NCBI RefSeq assembly: GCF_001544615.1
Contig: NZ_FCNV02000003.1
Coordinates: 186,001 to 250,000, forward strand
Reading direction: 5' to 3'
Origin: Caballeronia concitans
Lineage (GTDB): Bacteria > Pseudomonadota > Gammaproteobacteria > Burkholderiales > Burkholderiaceae
Length of the DNA stretch: 64,000 nt
Both the position numbers and the translations under genes were made by a program. Within the stretch, counting starts at the first letter, position 1, and every line of letters starts with the position of its first letter. This document shows, piece after piece, positions 1 to 8,144 of the stretch. The notes beneath the pieces are model-generated. The model had not been told where the DNA came from, did no database searches, and saw only the letters and a list, made by a program, of their open reading frames with translations.

Positions 1-306
1 GGCTCGCTCACTGATCCCGCCGATCCGCACAGTCGTGCGCAAAACTATTGTTCTGTCCCCGCGAATCGACACTGCTCGATGCGGCGTCGGTCACTCCCTT
101 GAACGCCTTACACGGCATGCGTGCGCGCGATCCAGGCACGATCGTGCGGCCAATGATTGTTGGCGCACAGCGAAAAGTGAATTGAAATATATTGAGATAA
201 AAAAACGATAGTAGGGGTATACACTGCTTTCCATCGACGTAGCAGACAGTTTCTCGCAATCAAGCGGCGCTTCTGATACGAACGTCAACCGTCCTTGGAG
301 CACACC
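1..306. other. Non-coding left edge, upstream of the first gene
   Basis: I see no convincing gene here; the open frames lack host-like codon use and start signals. Bases about 180-225 are conspicuously A/T-rich compared with the rest of the window and end in a TATAC-like element near 218, which fits a promoter region for the small secreted protein that follows. No clear -35/-10 pair with standard spacing could be chosen. Confidence 0.4.
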
Positions 307-582
307 ATGAAACGCAATCTCATCGCTACCCTTCTTATCGCTGCTTCCGCCTCGATCGCCGCACCCGCTTTCGCAAGCGGCTACGGTCCGGCTCCGTCGT
401 ACCGTCCGGCCGTCGGCGCACCGGCATCGCAACAAGGCCCGAGCGCGCAAACCATCGCCGCTGAAGAAAGCGCGCATGGCACCGACGCCCGCGCTTTCGG
501 CGGTTCGCGTGACTCGCTGGCCCAATCGGGCGGCCGTGCGCAAGCTGCAAACAACACGAACTCGATCTACTTCGGTCACTGA
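307..582 (+). CDS. Small exported protein of unknown function (91 aa)
   Basis: A 91-residue protein that begins MKRNLIATLLIAASASIAAP, a typical Sec signal peptide with likely cleavage after AFA near residue 24. The mature part is rich in Ala, Gly, Ser and Gln, has no cysteine and no recognisable domain, and ends NTNSIYFGH. The start at 307 is chosen over an upstream in-frame ATG at 295 because GGAG at 297-300 sits six bases before it and the signal peptide then starts cleanly. It stands alone, with a weak GGCCGG stem-loop behind it. Periplasmic or secreted location is inferred; the function is unknown. Confidence 0.75.
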   Translation: MKRNLIATLLIAASASIAAPAFASGYGPAPSYRPAVGAPASQQGPSAQTIAAEESAHGTDARAFGGSRDSLAQSGGRAQAANNTNSIYFGH

Positions 583-594
583 TCGAACCAGTTT

Positions 595-614
595 GGCCGG
601 GCATCTCTCCGGCC
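595..614 (+). terminator. Weak stem-loop after the small exported protein
   Basis: GGCCGG (595-600) pairs with CCGGCC (609-614) across an eight-base loop and is followed only by TTC. It lies 13 bases after the stop codon. A T-tract is essentially missing, so termination here is uncertain. Confidence 0.3.
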
Positions 615-688
615 TTCAAGACTGAGCGACCTTTCGGCGCCCGCTGCAGCAGACTCACGAGGTCTGCCCGCACCGGGCGCCGATGCGT

Positions 689-1648
689 TTACTCCGCGCT
701 GACGAGCGCGCCGCGCATCACGCTGGCAAGCTCGGACGCCACGAACTTCGAAACATACGCGTTCGCGCCGACCTTGCGCACGTGCTGCTCGTTCGCCGAT
801 CCCGACAGCGACGAGTGGATCACGACCGGAATATGCTGCAAGCCGGTATCGGACTTGATGCGCCGCGTGAGCGTGAAGCCGTCCATCTCAGGCATTTCCA
901 GGTCGGTGAGCACGAGCGCGATTTCATCGGCGACTTCGGTGCCGTCTTCCTTCGCTTTCTTGAGCGCCGCTTCCAGCACGTCCCACGCTTCCTGACCGGT
1001 CTTGGTCATCACGAAGGGCACGCCCATCGCGGTCAGACTTTGCTCGATGAGCGCCCGCGCGACGCCCGAATCGTCCGCCGCCAGCACGCGCGCGCCGGGC
1101 TTCAGCTGCAGCCGGCCGGTGCTCGCCTCGCTGATATTCGCGTCCTGCCCCGGCAGCACGTCACGGACGATGCGCTCGACATCCAGCACTTGCGCGAGCC
1201 GCGTCCCGTCGACGTTGCCGTCGAGCCGCGCGAAGCTCGTCACCGTGCGCCCGCCCGAATGCGATTCCGCCGAGAGCACCTGATTCCACTCGAGCCGCAC
1301 GATATCGTCGACTTCCTCGACCGCGAAGCCTTGCGTCGTGCGCGCGAATTCGGTGACGAGCAGAATCTTCGGCCCGTTCTTCGGACGGCAACCGGTGATG
1401 CGCGCAAGGTCGATCACCGGAATGATCTGGCCGCGAATATCCGCGACGCCGAGAATCTCTTCGCTCGATCCCGCGACGGCGGTAATCGCGGGCATCGCCA
1501 AAATCTCGCGCACCTTGAACACGTTGATGCCGTAAAGCTCGCGCTGCTCCGACCCCGGCGCCTCGCCGAGCCTGAACAGGAGCAACTCGAACATGTTGTT
1601 GCCCGCGAGCCGTACGCGCTGCTCGATATCCTGCTGTGAACTGCTCAT
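689..1648 (-). CDS. cheV: Chemotaxis coupling protein CheV
   Basis: A 319-residue protein with two parts, the hallmark of CheV. Residues about 15-165 form a CheW-like coupling domain, including the stretch GVADIRGQIIPVIDL. Residues about 183-315 form a receiver domain with an acidic pocket (AADDSG), a phosphoacceptor in LVLTDLEMPEMDG and the lysine of YVSKF. CheV couples chemoreceptors to CheA and its receiver domain is thought to help adaptation. It is transcribed alone here, far from a che operon but in the same window as motAB. Length and domain order are normal for the family. Confidence 0.95.
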   Translation of the reverse strand: MSSSQQDIEQRVRLAGNNMFELLLFRLGEAPGSEQRELYGINVFKVREILAMPAITAVAGSSEEILGVADIRGQIIPVIDLARITGCRPKNGPKILLVTEFARTTQGFAVEEVDDIVRLEWNQVLSAESHSGGRTVTSFARLDGNVDGTRLAQVLDVERIVRDVLPGQDANISEASTGRLQLKPGARVLAADDSGVARALIEQSLTAMGVPFVMTKTGQEAWDVLEAALKKAKEDGTEVADEIALVLTDLEMPEMDGFTLTRRIKSDTGLQHIPVVIHSSLSGSANEQHVRKVGANAYVSKFVASELASVMRGALVSAE

Positions 1649-1944
1649 TTTTGTCCTCTATTCGGTGCGCCTCTGGCGCTGCGTGCTTTCGCGGATCGCC
1701 ACGTTGTTTCCACGCGATGCCTGAATAGCGGCAACAATCCGCGAAACTGAAGTCGGGGAAAGCGCATATCCCGCCGCCGGGCGTGTCCTATACTTTTTGC
1801 GAATGGTCGGGTTAATGCCGATGAAGGCATCGCGCGCGAAGCCTTACGCTCGATAGCAGCGCAGCAACGTTTTCCGGATACAACGAAGCGCGCGCTCATC
1901 GGCATAGACGCCCGGCGAGCACGCGAAGCCCACGGAGGCGCTTG

Positions 1945-2385
1945 ATGGCAACAGTCGCAGAAGTCCTGAATTCGAAGCCCGACCAGACGGTCTATACGGT
2001 CGCGGAAACCTCGCCGGTGTACGACGCGATCAAGCTCATGGCCGACAAGCACATCGGCGCGGTGCTCGTGACGAAGGGCGACGAGATCGTCGGCATCATG
2101 ACCGAGCGCGACTACGCGCGCAAAGTCGTGCTGATGGACCGGTCGTCGAAGGAGACGCCGGTGCGCGACATCATGACCTCGCACGTGCGCTACGTGCGCC
2201 TCGACCAGACCACGGACGACTGCATGGCGCTCATGACCGACAAGCGCATGCGCCATCTGCCGGTCATCGACAACGGCAAGCTCGTCGGCATGATTTCCAT
2301 CGGCGATCTGGTGAAGAACATCATTTCCGAACAGCAGTTCACCATCAAGCAGCTCGAGTACTACATCCGGGGCGAGCACACCTGA
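1945..2385 (+). CDS. CBS-domain protein
   Basis: A 146-residue protein made almost wholly of a tandem CBS (Bateman) module. The first repeat covers about residues 15-65 (IVGIMTERDYARKVV), the second about 75-130 (HLPVIDNGKLVGMISIGDLV). Such modules bind adenine nucleotides or related ligands and usually regulate a partner. ATG 1945 is preferred to the TTG at 1942 because GGAGG at 1934-1938 is six bases upstream. No effector domain is attached and neighbours give no clue to the partner. Cytosolic. Confidence 0.85.
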   Translation: MATVAEVLNSKPDQTVYTVAETSPVYDAIKLMADKHIGAVLVTKGDEIVGIMTERDYARKVVLMDRSSKETPVRDIMTSHVRYVRLDQTTDDCMALMTDKRMRHLPVIDNGKLVGMISIGDLVKNIISEQQFTIKQLEYYIRGEHT

Positions 2386-2407
2386 GCGGCATCGGATATT
2401 CGGCGAC

Positions 2408-2436
2408 CATCGGAGTTGTAAGCTAATCGTTATAAT
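2408..2436 (+). promoter_or_regulatory. Possible promoter of the lipid kinase gene
   Basis: A perfect -10 hexamer TATAAT lies at 2431-2436, about 70 bases before the lipid-kinase start. The element 17 bases further upstream (CATCGG) is a poor -35, so the assignment rests mainly on the -10. Confidence 0.35.
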
Positions 2437-2504
2437 CGGCAGGTCTCGCCGGCCTGTTGCGCCGGCGCGCGCAATCATGCGACGAACCGTGAGGAGCGCT
2501 GCCG

Positions 2505-3515
2505 ATGACCACCGACGCCGTCAACGCCGAATTCACCGAGGCCGCCCATACCGCAAGCACGATCGCGCCGACAGCGCCGTTTTTCGTCGTGATGAACGCG
2601 GGCTCGGGCCGCAAGCAGGCCGATGAAACACGCGCCGTGCTCGAAGACGAACTCGGCGCGGCGAGGCGTCGCTTCGAAATGTGCGTGGTCGACGATCCGC
2701 GCGAACTCGACGCCGCCGCGCGCGAGGCCGCAGAAAAAGCGCGCGCGGACCGCGGCGTGCTCGTCGGCGCGGGCGGCGACGGCACGCTCTGCACGGTCGC
2801 GCAGGCGGCGCTCGCGGCCGATGTGCCGTTCGCCGTGCTGCCGCGCGGGACATTCAACTATTTCAGCCGCGATCACGGCATTCCAGCCGATCTCCACGCG
2901 TCCACGAAACTCTTGCTCGACGCGCGCGCGTATCCGGTGCAGGTCGGTTTCGTGAACGACCGGATGTTCATCGTCAACGCGAGCCTCGGTCTCTATCCGA
3001 AGCTGCTCGAAGACCGCGAGACGTACAAGCAGCAATTCGGACGCAGCCGGCTCGTCGCGTTGTGGTCGGCGGTGTACACGCTGTTGCGGCGGCATCGGCA
3101 TCTGCACTTTCATATAGAGCATGAAGGACGCACGCGCGAAGTGCGCTCGTCGACGCTCTTCGTCGGCAACAACCGGCTGCAACTGGAGCAGATCGGCATG
3201 CCGGAAGCGCGGGCGGTGGAACATGGCTTGCTCGTCGCGATAGCGCCGCGGCCCGTCGGGCGGCTCGCGCACCTGATTCTTTCGCTGCACGGCGCGGCGG
3301 GGCGGCTGAGCGATTCCGATCACGTGATGAGCTTCACGTTCGACCGCATCACGGTGACGCGCCCTCATGCGTCGAAGGCGAAACGCCGCCGCGTGAAGAT
3401 CGCGACCGATGGCGAAATCGCGTGGCTCGACATGGCGCTCGAATTTCGCGTGTCCGAGCGGCCGCTTTTGTTGCTCAAGCCCGAGCCCGCCGTGGCCGAA
3501 GCCAATCGCTCATGA
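2505..3515 (+). CDS. Diacylglycerol/lipid kinase family protein
   Basis: A 336-residue protein with the diacylglycerol kinase catalytic fold. The N-terminal FFVVMNAGSGR strand-loop and the nucleotide-binding VGAGGDGTLCTVAQAAL motif near residue 87 are diagnostic of the YegS/DgkB lipid kinase family, and PRGTFNYFSRD is the second conserved loop. It would phosphorylate a lipid such as diacylglycerol at the inner membrane face; the exact substrate cannot be read from sequence. GAGGAG lies just before ATG 2505. Its stop overlaps the start of the metallophosphoesterase gene by four bases (ATGA), so the two are probably translationally coupled. Confidence 0.85.
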   Translation: MTTDAVNAEFTEAAHTASTIAPTAPFFVVMNAGSGRKQADETRAVLEDELGAARRRFEMCVVDDPRELDAAAREAAEKARADRGVLVGAGGDGTLCTVAQAALAADVPFAVLPRGTFNYFSRDHGIPADLHASTKLLLDARAYPVQVGFVNDRMFIVNASLGLYPKLLEDRETYKQQFGRSRLVALWSAVYTLLRRHRHLHFHIEHEGRTREVRSSTLFVGNNRLQLEQIGMPEARAVEHGLLVAIAPRPVGRLAHLILSLHGAAGRLSDSDHVMSFTFDRITVTRPHASKAKRRRVKIATDGEIAWLDMALEFRVSERPLLLLKPEPAVAEANRS

Positions 3516-4363
3516 CCTTGCTGCTGCAGATTTCCGATCCGCATTTCGGCACCGAGCGGCCTCAGGTCGCGGCGGCGCTCTTGCGGCTCATCGATGCCAT
3601 GCCGCCCGATCTCGTCATCGTTTCGGGCGATATCACGCAGCGCGCGCGCAGGCGGCAGTTCGCGGCGGCGCGCGCGTTCTTCGACACGCTCGGCGCGACG
3701 CCCACGCTCGTCGTGCCCGGCAATCACGATATCCCGCTCTTCAACGTCTTCGCGCGGCTCTTCGCGCCGTACGCGAATCATCAGCGCGCGTTCGGCGCGG
3801 AGCTTGCGCCGTCGTTCGAATCGCGCGATGTGCTCGTGCTCGGCGTCAACACGACGCGGCCGTATCGGCACAAGGACGGCGAAGTGTCGATGCAGCAGGT
3901 CAGGCGCGTCGCGTCGCGGCTGGAGGCGGCGTGCGCGCGCCAATTGCGCATTGTCGTGACGCATCAGCCGGTGGCCGTCACGCGCGCGCACGACGAACGC
4001 AATCTGCTGCATGGACGCGAGCGCGCGGTGCCGCGTTGGGCGCGGGCGGGCGCGGATTTGATCGTCGGCGGGCACATTCATCTGCCTTACGTGCTGCCGC
4101 TGCACGATACGTTCGCCAATCTTCCGCGACGCGTGTGGGCGGTGCAGGCGGGCACGGCGCTGTCGTCGCGCGTGCGGGGAAGCATCGGCAATTCGGTGAA
4201 TCTGATCCGTTATTCCTGCGATGCGAGCGATGCCGGCGCGCGGCGCGTCGTGGTCGAGCGATGGGATTACGCGGACGCCGACGATCGTTTCGAACAGCGC
4301 GCGCGGCATGAACTGGCGCTGGACGGCGCGGCGCAATCGGCGGCGGTGGCGCCGGCCGGATGA
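3512..4363 (+). CDS. Calcineurin-like metallophosphoesterase
   Basis: A 283-residue protein with the complete metallophosphoesterase metal-ligand series: SDPHFG, VSGDIT, PGNHD, VTHQP and GGHIH in order. It begins MTLLLQISDPHFGT. The fold resembles class III cyclic-nucleotide phosphodiesterases such as CpdA, but many members hydrolyse other phosphodiesters, so the substrate is open. The start at 3512 overlaps the lipid-kinase stop in an ATGA arrangement. Pairing of a lipid kinase with a phosphoesterase suggests linked roles in phospholipid metabolism; that is inference from position. Confidence 0.85.
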   Translation: MTLLLQISDPHFGTERPQVAAALLRLIDAMPPDLVIVSGDITQRARRRQFAAARAFFDTLGATPTLVVPGNHDIPLFNVFARLFAPYANHQRAFGAELAPSFESRDVLVLGVNTTRPYRHKDGEVSMQQVRRVASRLEAACARQLRIVVTHQPVAVTRAHDERNLLHGRERAVPRWARAGADLIVGGHIHLPYVLPLHDTFANLPRRVWAVQAGTALSSRVRGSIGNSVNLIRYSCDASDAGARRVVVERWDYADADDRFEQRARHELALDGAAQSAAVAPAG

Positions 4364-4471
4364 GGCGGTCGCGAACGCCGACCGCAACGCCTGACAATGC
4401 GCGATCCAACGTGACAGAATAATCGTCGCCCGACCCGGCGAAATCCGACGCCAACCCGCCCCGGAGCCACG

Positions 4472-4861
4472 ATGACCTTCGAACTGACGATGCTCGCCTG
4501 GACGCTCGTCCTGGCCCTCGTGCAGGTGTTCCTGCCCGCGCTCGTGCGCAACCGCGAGACGGGCATCCAGTACAACGCCGGCCCGCGCGACGGTCCCGCG
4601 CCGCCGCCCGGCAAGCTCGCGGGCCGCCTGATGCGCGCGCAGGCCAATCTCTTCGAAACGCTGCCCGTGTTCGCGATCGCCGTGCTGATCGTTCACGTGA
4701 CCGGGCGTGAAAACGCGCTCACGCATTACGGCGCGCTGACGTACTTCGTCGCGCGCCTGATTTACGTGCCGCTATACGCGGCGGGCGTGCCGTTCGTGCG
4801 GTCGCTGGTGTGGCTGATCTCGATCGTGGGCATCGTTCAGATGCTCGTTCCCATCATCTGA
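4472..4861 (+). CDS. MAPEG-family membrane protein
   Basis: A 129-residue, four-helix membrane protein with the MAPEG pattern. It has an N-terminal helix, a loop containing RNRETGIQYNAGPRDG, then ANLFETLPVFAIAVLI, where the conserved NxxE of the glutathione-binding region appears as NLFE, then two more helices. MAPEG proteins in bacteria are often glutathione transferase- or peroxidase-like, though many have no assigned reaction. GGAG stands nine bases upstream of ATG. The carboxylesterase gene follows after 16 bases, so the two are probably co-transcribed. Confidence 0.85.
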   Translation: MTFELTMLAWTLVLALVQVFLPALVRNRETGIQYNAGPRDGPAPPPGKLAGRLMRAQANLFETLPVFAIAVLIVHVTGRENALTHYGALTYFVARLIYVPLYAAGVPFVRSLVWLISIVGIVQMLVPII

Positions 4862-4877
4862 GGCATACGGAGTCCGC

Positions 4878-5555
4878 ATGACCGATTCACCCTCGACCAT
4901 CGAAGTAGAAACCGCGCCGAATCCCGAATTCGCCGTGATCCTCATGCACGGCCTCGGCGCGGACGCCAACGACTTCGTCCCGCTCGTGCCCGAGCTGCGC
5001 TTGGCCGATGCGCCCGCCGTGCGTTTCGTGTTCCCCAGCGCGTCGGAGATGGCGGTGACGGCGAACAACGGCTACGTGATGCGCGCGTGGTACGACATCC
5101 TCTCGTTCGAAGGCATCGTCCGGCGCGTGGACGAAGCGGGCATCGAGGCGTCGGTGAAACGCGTGCGCGCGCTGATCGCCGAGCAGAATGCGCGCGGCAT
5201 CGCCACCGAGCGCATCTTTCTCGCGGGCTTTTCCCAGGGCGGCGCGATGACGTATCAGGCCGGGCTGACGCATCCCGAGCGGCTCGCCGGGCTGATCGTG
5301 CTGTCGGGCTACATTCCGTCGAAAGGATTGATCGATGCATCGCTCAGCGAGGCGAACCGCCACGCGCCCGTCTTCGCCGCGCACGGCGCGTTCGACGACG
5401 TGCTCGACGTCCAGCTCGGCGAAGACGCGTGCGAGTTCGCGCGGGAGCAGGGCTGCGACGTGGAATGGCACGCGTACCCGATGGCGCACACGGTCTGCAT
5501 GGAAGAGGTCGAAGCGCTGCGAGCGTGGTTCGGCGCGCGGCTGAACGCGAGCTGA
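4878..5555 (+). CDS. Carboxylesterase/phospholipase, alpha/beta hydrolase
   Basis: A 225-residue enzyme of the acyl-protein thioesterase/carboxylesterase family (phospholipase/carboxylesterase type). It shows the early LMHGLGADANDF oxyanion-hole segment, the nucleophile motif GFSQGG around residue 119, an aspartate in AAHGAFDDVL and the catalytic histidine in PMAHTVCMEE near the end. Length and motif order are typical of the family. Cytosolic, with no signal peptide. The substrate is probably a short-chain ester. It likely shares a transcript with the MAPEG gene 16 bases upstream and converges with the hybrid kinase gene. Confidence 0.88.
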   Translation: MTDSPSTIEVETAPNPEFAVILMHGLGADANDFVPLVPELRLADAPAVRFVFPSASEMAVTANNGYVMRAWYDILSFEGIVRRVDEAGIEASVKRVRALIAEQNARGIATERIFLAGFSQGGAMTYQAGLTHPERLAGLIVLSGYIPSKGLIDASLSEANRHAPVFAAHGAFDDVLDVQLGEDACEFAREQGCDVEWHAYPMAHTVCMEEVEALRAWFGARLNAS

Positions 5556-5568
5556 ACGCGACCGAACG

Positions 5569-7563
5569 CTAAGCGCCAGCAATCAGCGACGCCATCTCGC
5601 GCCGCAAAGCGGCCGGACTCACGGGCTTCGAGAGGACATCGTGTTCGCACGCGAGCGGCACGATGGTCGCCGACGGTTCGCCGGTCACGACGAGGCAAGG
5701 GCACGCGCGCCCGAGCCTGACCGCCGCGAGCATCGCGACTTCGCGCGCGGTCTTGAAATCGCGCAGCCGGTAATCGGTGATGATGAGATCGGGAAAGCGC
5801 TCGATCGTCGCGAGAATGTCCTCGAATTCCTCGAACGTCGCGGCGGAGTCGTAGAGCACGCCCCATTGCGCGAGCAGCGCTTCGGTGGATGCGCGCACGA
5901 GGCCGTCGTCCTCCACGAGCAGCACGTAGCGCCCGTTCAGCTGCGCCGCTTCGGCCGCCTCGGAACGCGCGGGCGCGCGCGCGGCGGGCTTTTCCGGCGA
6001 CGGCCCGCATTGCGGCATCTCCAGCGAAAAACGCGAGCCGCGCCCCTCGGCGGATTTCAGTTCGATGCGGTGCTCGTCCAGCATCGACACTACCGCGTTG
6101 ACGATCGAAAGGCCAAGCCCCAGCCCTTTGTCGCGATCCAGTTCCGGGTTATCGACCTGAAAGAACGGCTGAAAAATGGCGTCGAAATAATCGGCGGGAA
6201 TGCCGATGCCGTTGTCCAGCACGTCGATGCGCGCGCGCGTCGGCGACCGCACCACGCCGACGATCACCGTCGGCTTCGCCTTGTTGCCCGTGTCCGCGTA
6301 CTTGATGCCGTTCGACACCAGATTCGCGATCGCGCGGCACAGCCAGTGCGAGTCGCTGCGCACACAGACGACATCGTTTTTCGGCAGCCGCAGACGCAGA
6401 TCGACGCCGCGGCTCGCCGCGAACGGGCGCATCTGTTCCGCAGCCTCCTCGACGATCTGCCGCACGTCGAACACGTGATAGCGCGGCACGACGCGCCCCG
6501 ATTCCAGCCGCGACAGATCGAGCACCGCGTTCAGAAGGCGCGCGAGAATCACCGACGAGCGCCCGCATTCGTCGATCAGCTTCTCCGCCTGAGCGAACTC
6601 CCCGTTGCGGATGGCTTCGGCGGCGGCCTGCAGGAAAAGGTTGAGCGCGTGCATCGGCTGGCGAAGGTCGTGCGTGGCGGCGGCGAGAAAGTTGGACTTC
6701 TCGCGGCTCGCGGTCTGCGCGGCGAGCATCTGCTGTTCGCGCAGGGCGAGCAGCGCGTGCGTCTTCGTTTCCTGATCCTTCTTCGACACTTCCAGTTCGT
6801 GGTTCTTGCGTTCGAGCGAGACGTTGGCGGAACGCAGTTCGTCGTTGAGCGACGCCAGCGCGCGTTCGGCGGAATAGCGCTCGCGCGAGACGCGCTCGGC
6901 GTGCGCACACACGCCGTGCCCGACGACGACCACGTTGAACATATAGAAGAGGCCCGCGAAGAAATCTTCCGGGTTGAGCAGACGCACGGTGATTTGCAGG
7001 AAGACGACGGACGCCATCGTGATCGCACCGACCATCAGCGCGAGGCGCGAGCGCAGGTAAAAGAAGCTGAACTGGAAGAACAGCGCGAGATACAGGCCGA
7101 TGAAGTACTGCGTGTAGTTGTACGGCGCGGGCGTGATGGCGACCATCGTCAGGATGAGGCACAACAGGCCGTAGATGCCGGTGAGGATGACGCGATGCGC
7201 CGTCGCGTGCGACCGGAACGACGGCCGCAGCACCAGAAAGCCGACGCAGATCAGGAGCGCCACGCCCGCGAAACGCAGCGCGAGGATATCGGCGAGGCGC
7301 ACGTTGAGCGCCTTGTTGCCGCGCACGAAGCTGAAATCCCACCAGAGGAAGCACGTCCAAATGACGAGCGCGAGCAGCGCCGATGCGCGCCGGAACGCGC
7401 AGAAACGCTGGCTGTGGTCTTCGAGAAATTGCGCTTCGAGCGCGCGATCGGCGAAAGGCGCGGGAATCGACAGATTGCGCACGAGGCTCGCGCCGGCTTC
7501 ACGCGCGGCGGCGGCGAGCATGCCTCGGGTGCGCACGGTGGCGGCGCGTTGCGGGACGGCCAT
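5569..7563 (-). CDS. Membrane-bound hybrid sensor histidine kinase
   Basis: A 664-residue kinase. Residues about 55-215 hold a cluster of membrane helices with very short loops, so the sensing surface is in or next to the membrane. A coiled coil follows at about 230-290. The phosphoacceptor is in the DHp motif ATHDLRQPMHAL, with ATPase boxes NLVSNGIKYAD, DNGIGIP and GLGLGLS. A receiver domain with phosphoacceptor LIITDYRL fills about 540-660. The HDLRQP variant of the H-box is a recognised subclass of hybrid kinases. No partner regulator is adjacent: the flanking genes are an esterase and a tiny basic protein. The signal is unknown. Confidence 0.88.
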   Translation of the reverse strand: MAVPQRAATVRTRGMLAAAAREAGASLVRNLSIPAPFADRALEAQFLEDHSQRFCAFRRASALLALVIWTCFLWWDFSFVRGNKALNVRLADILALRFAGVALLICVGFLVLRPSFRSHATAHRVILTGIYGLLCLILTMVAITPAPYNYTQYFIGLYLALFFQFSFFYLRSRLALMVGAITMASVVFLQITVRLLNPEDFFAGLFYMFNVVVVGHGVCAHAERVSRERYSAERALASLNDELRSANVSLERKNHELEVSKKDQETKTHALLALREQQMLAAQTASREKSNFLAAATHDLRQPMHALNLFLQAAAEAIRNGEFAQAEKLIDECGRSSVILARLLNAVLDLSRLESGRVVPRYHVFDVRQIVEEAAEQMRPFAASRGVDLRLRLPKNDVVCVRSDSHWLCRAIANLVSNGIKYADTGNKAKPTVIVGVVRSPTRARIDVLDNGIGIPADYFDAIFQPFFQVDNPELDRDKGLGLGLSIVNAVVSMLDEHRIELKSAEGRGSRFSLEMPQCGPSPEKPAARAPARSEAAEAAQLNGRYVLLVEDDGLVRASTEALLAQWGVLYDSAATFEEFEDILATIERFPDLIITDYRLRDFKTAREVAMLAAVRLGRACPCLVVTGEPSATIVPLACEHDVLSKPVSPAALRREMASLIAGA

Positions 7564-7738
7564 CGTCGGATCTCGGTCGGGCGGCGAGAGCGGAAGAATT
7601 AACTACTTTAGGCTACGTCGGTCGGATCGGAATGTCTTTTTTACGGCGACCTTGCTCGCAGCCGAAAGAGCGCGTAAATGAGTGCGTTTCTGCGCTTTCC
7701 GCGAAGGAACGCGCGACGAGCGAAGGACAAGAATGCCG

Positions 7739-7769
7739 AACGGCGAGCGCATGACATCTGCTCGCCGTT
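7739..7769 (-). terminator. Strong stem-loop behind the 52-aa basic protein gene
   Basis: AACGGCGAGC (7739-7748) pairs perfectly with GCTCGCCGTT (7760-7769) around an 11-base loop. It lies about 65 bases past the stop of the leftward small gene. There is no T-tract on either side, so it may act in RNA stability or as a poor terminator. Confidence 0.4.
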
Positions 7770-7833
7770 TCGAAGGACAGCCACGATCGATGCCCCACAC
7801 TCCAGGAAGGGCAGCGTGCTGCTCAGCGCCTGC

Positions 7834-7992
7834 TCACGATTTCGGTTTGGCCTTGGTCGTGCGCTTGCTGACGCTGGTTTCCTTGGCGCCGGTGCTTTTG
7901 GTGGTGGACGCTTTGCTGCCGGCCGTTTTCTTGCGGCTCGACATTTCGGTTTCCGCGGGATGGCTCGCCTGAGCCTTGCGTGACGACGGCAT
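7834..7992 (-). CDS. 52-aa lysine/serine/threonine-rich basic protein
   Basis: A very short gene with an ideal ribosome site, AGGAGG, six to seven bases before its ATG at 7992. It encodes 52 residues starting MPSSRKAQASHPAETEMSSR and ending TTKAKPKS. The product is highly basic (Lys/Arg-rich) with many Ser, Thr and Ala and no hydrophobic stretch. This is reminiscent of histone H1-like or nucleoid-associated tails, so nucleic-acid binding is a fair guess but only a guess. It lies between the hybrid kinase and the Hsp70 operon and appears monocistronic. Confidence 0.7.
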   Translation of the reverse strand: MPSSRKAQASHPAETEMSSRKKTAGSKASTTKSTGAKETSVSKRTTKAKPKS

Positions 7993-8144
7993 GATGGACC
8001 TCCTTCAGTGAGTGTCGAAGCGACACACTGATAACCATAGGATGCGGGTAGCCGCTATTCAAGCGATCGCTTTCGCGCGCGCCAAAAAGCTTGTGAGAGC
8101 GAAGCATTTCGATTCGCGCGCGTCGGACGTTGCGATTCGCCGGA

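Noticed and set aside
683-1639. 318-codon open frame antisense to cheV
   Set aside because: It mirrors cheV codon by codon, is extremely Arg/His-rich and has no family features. In high-GC DNA the complement of a real gene is often open.
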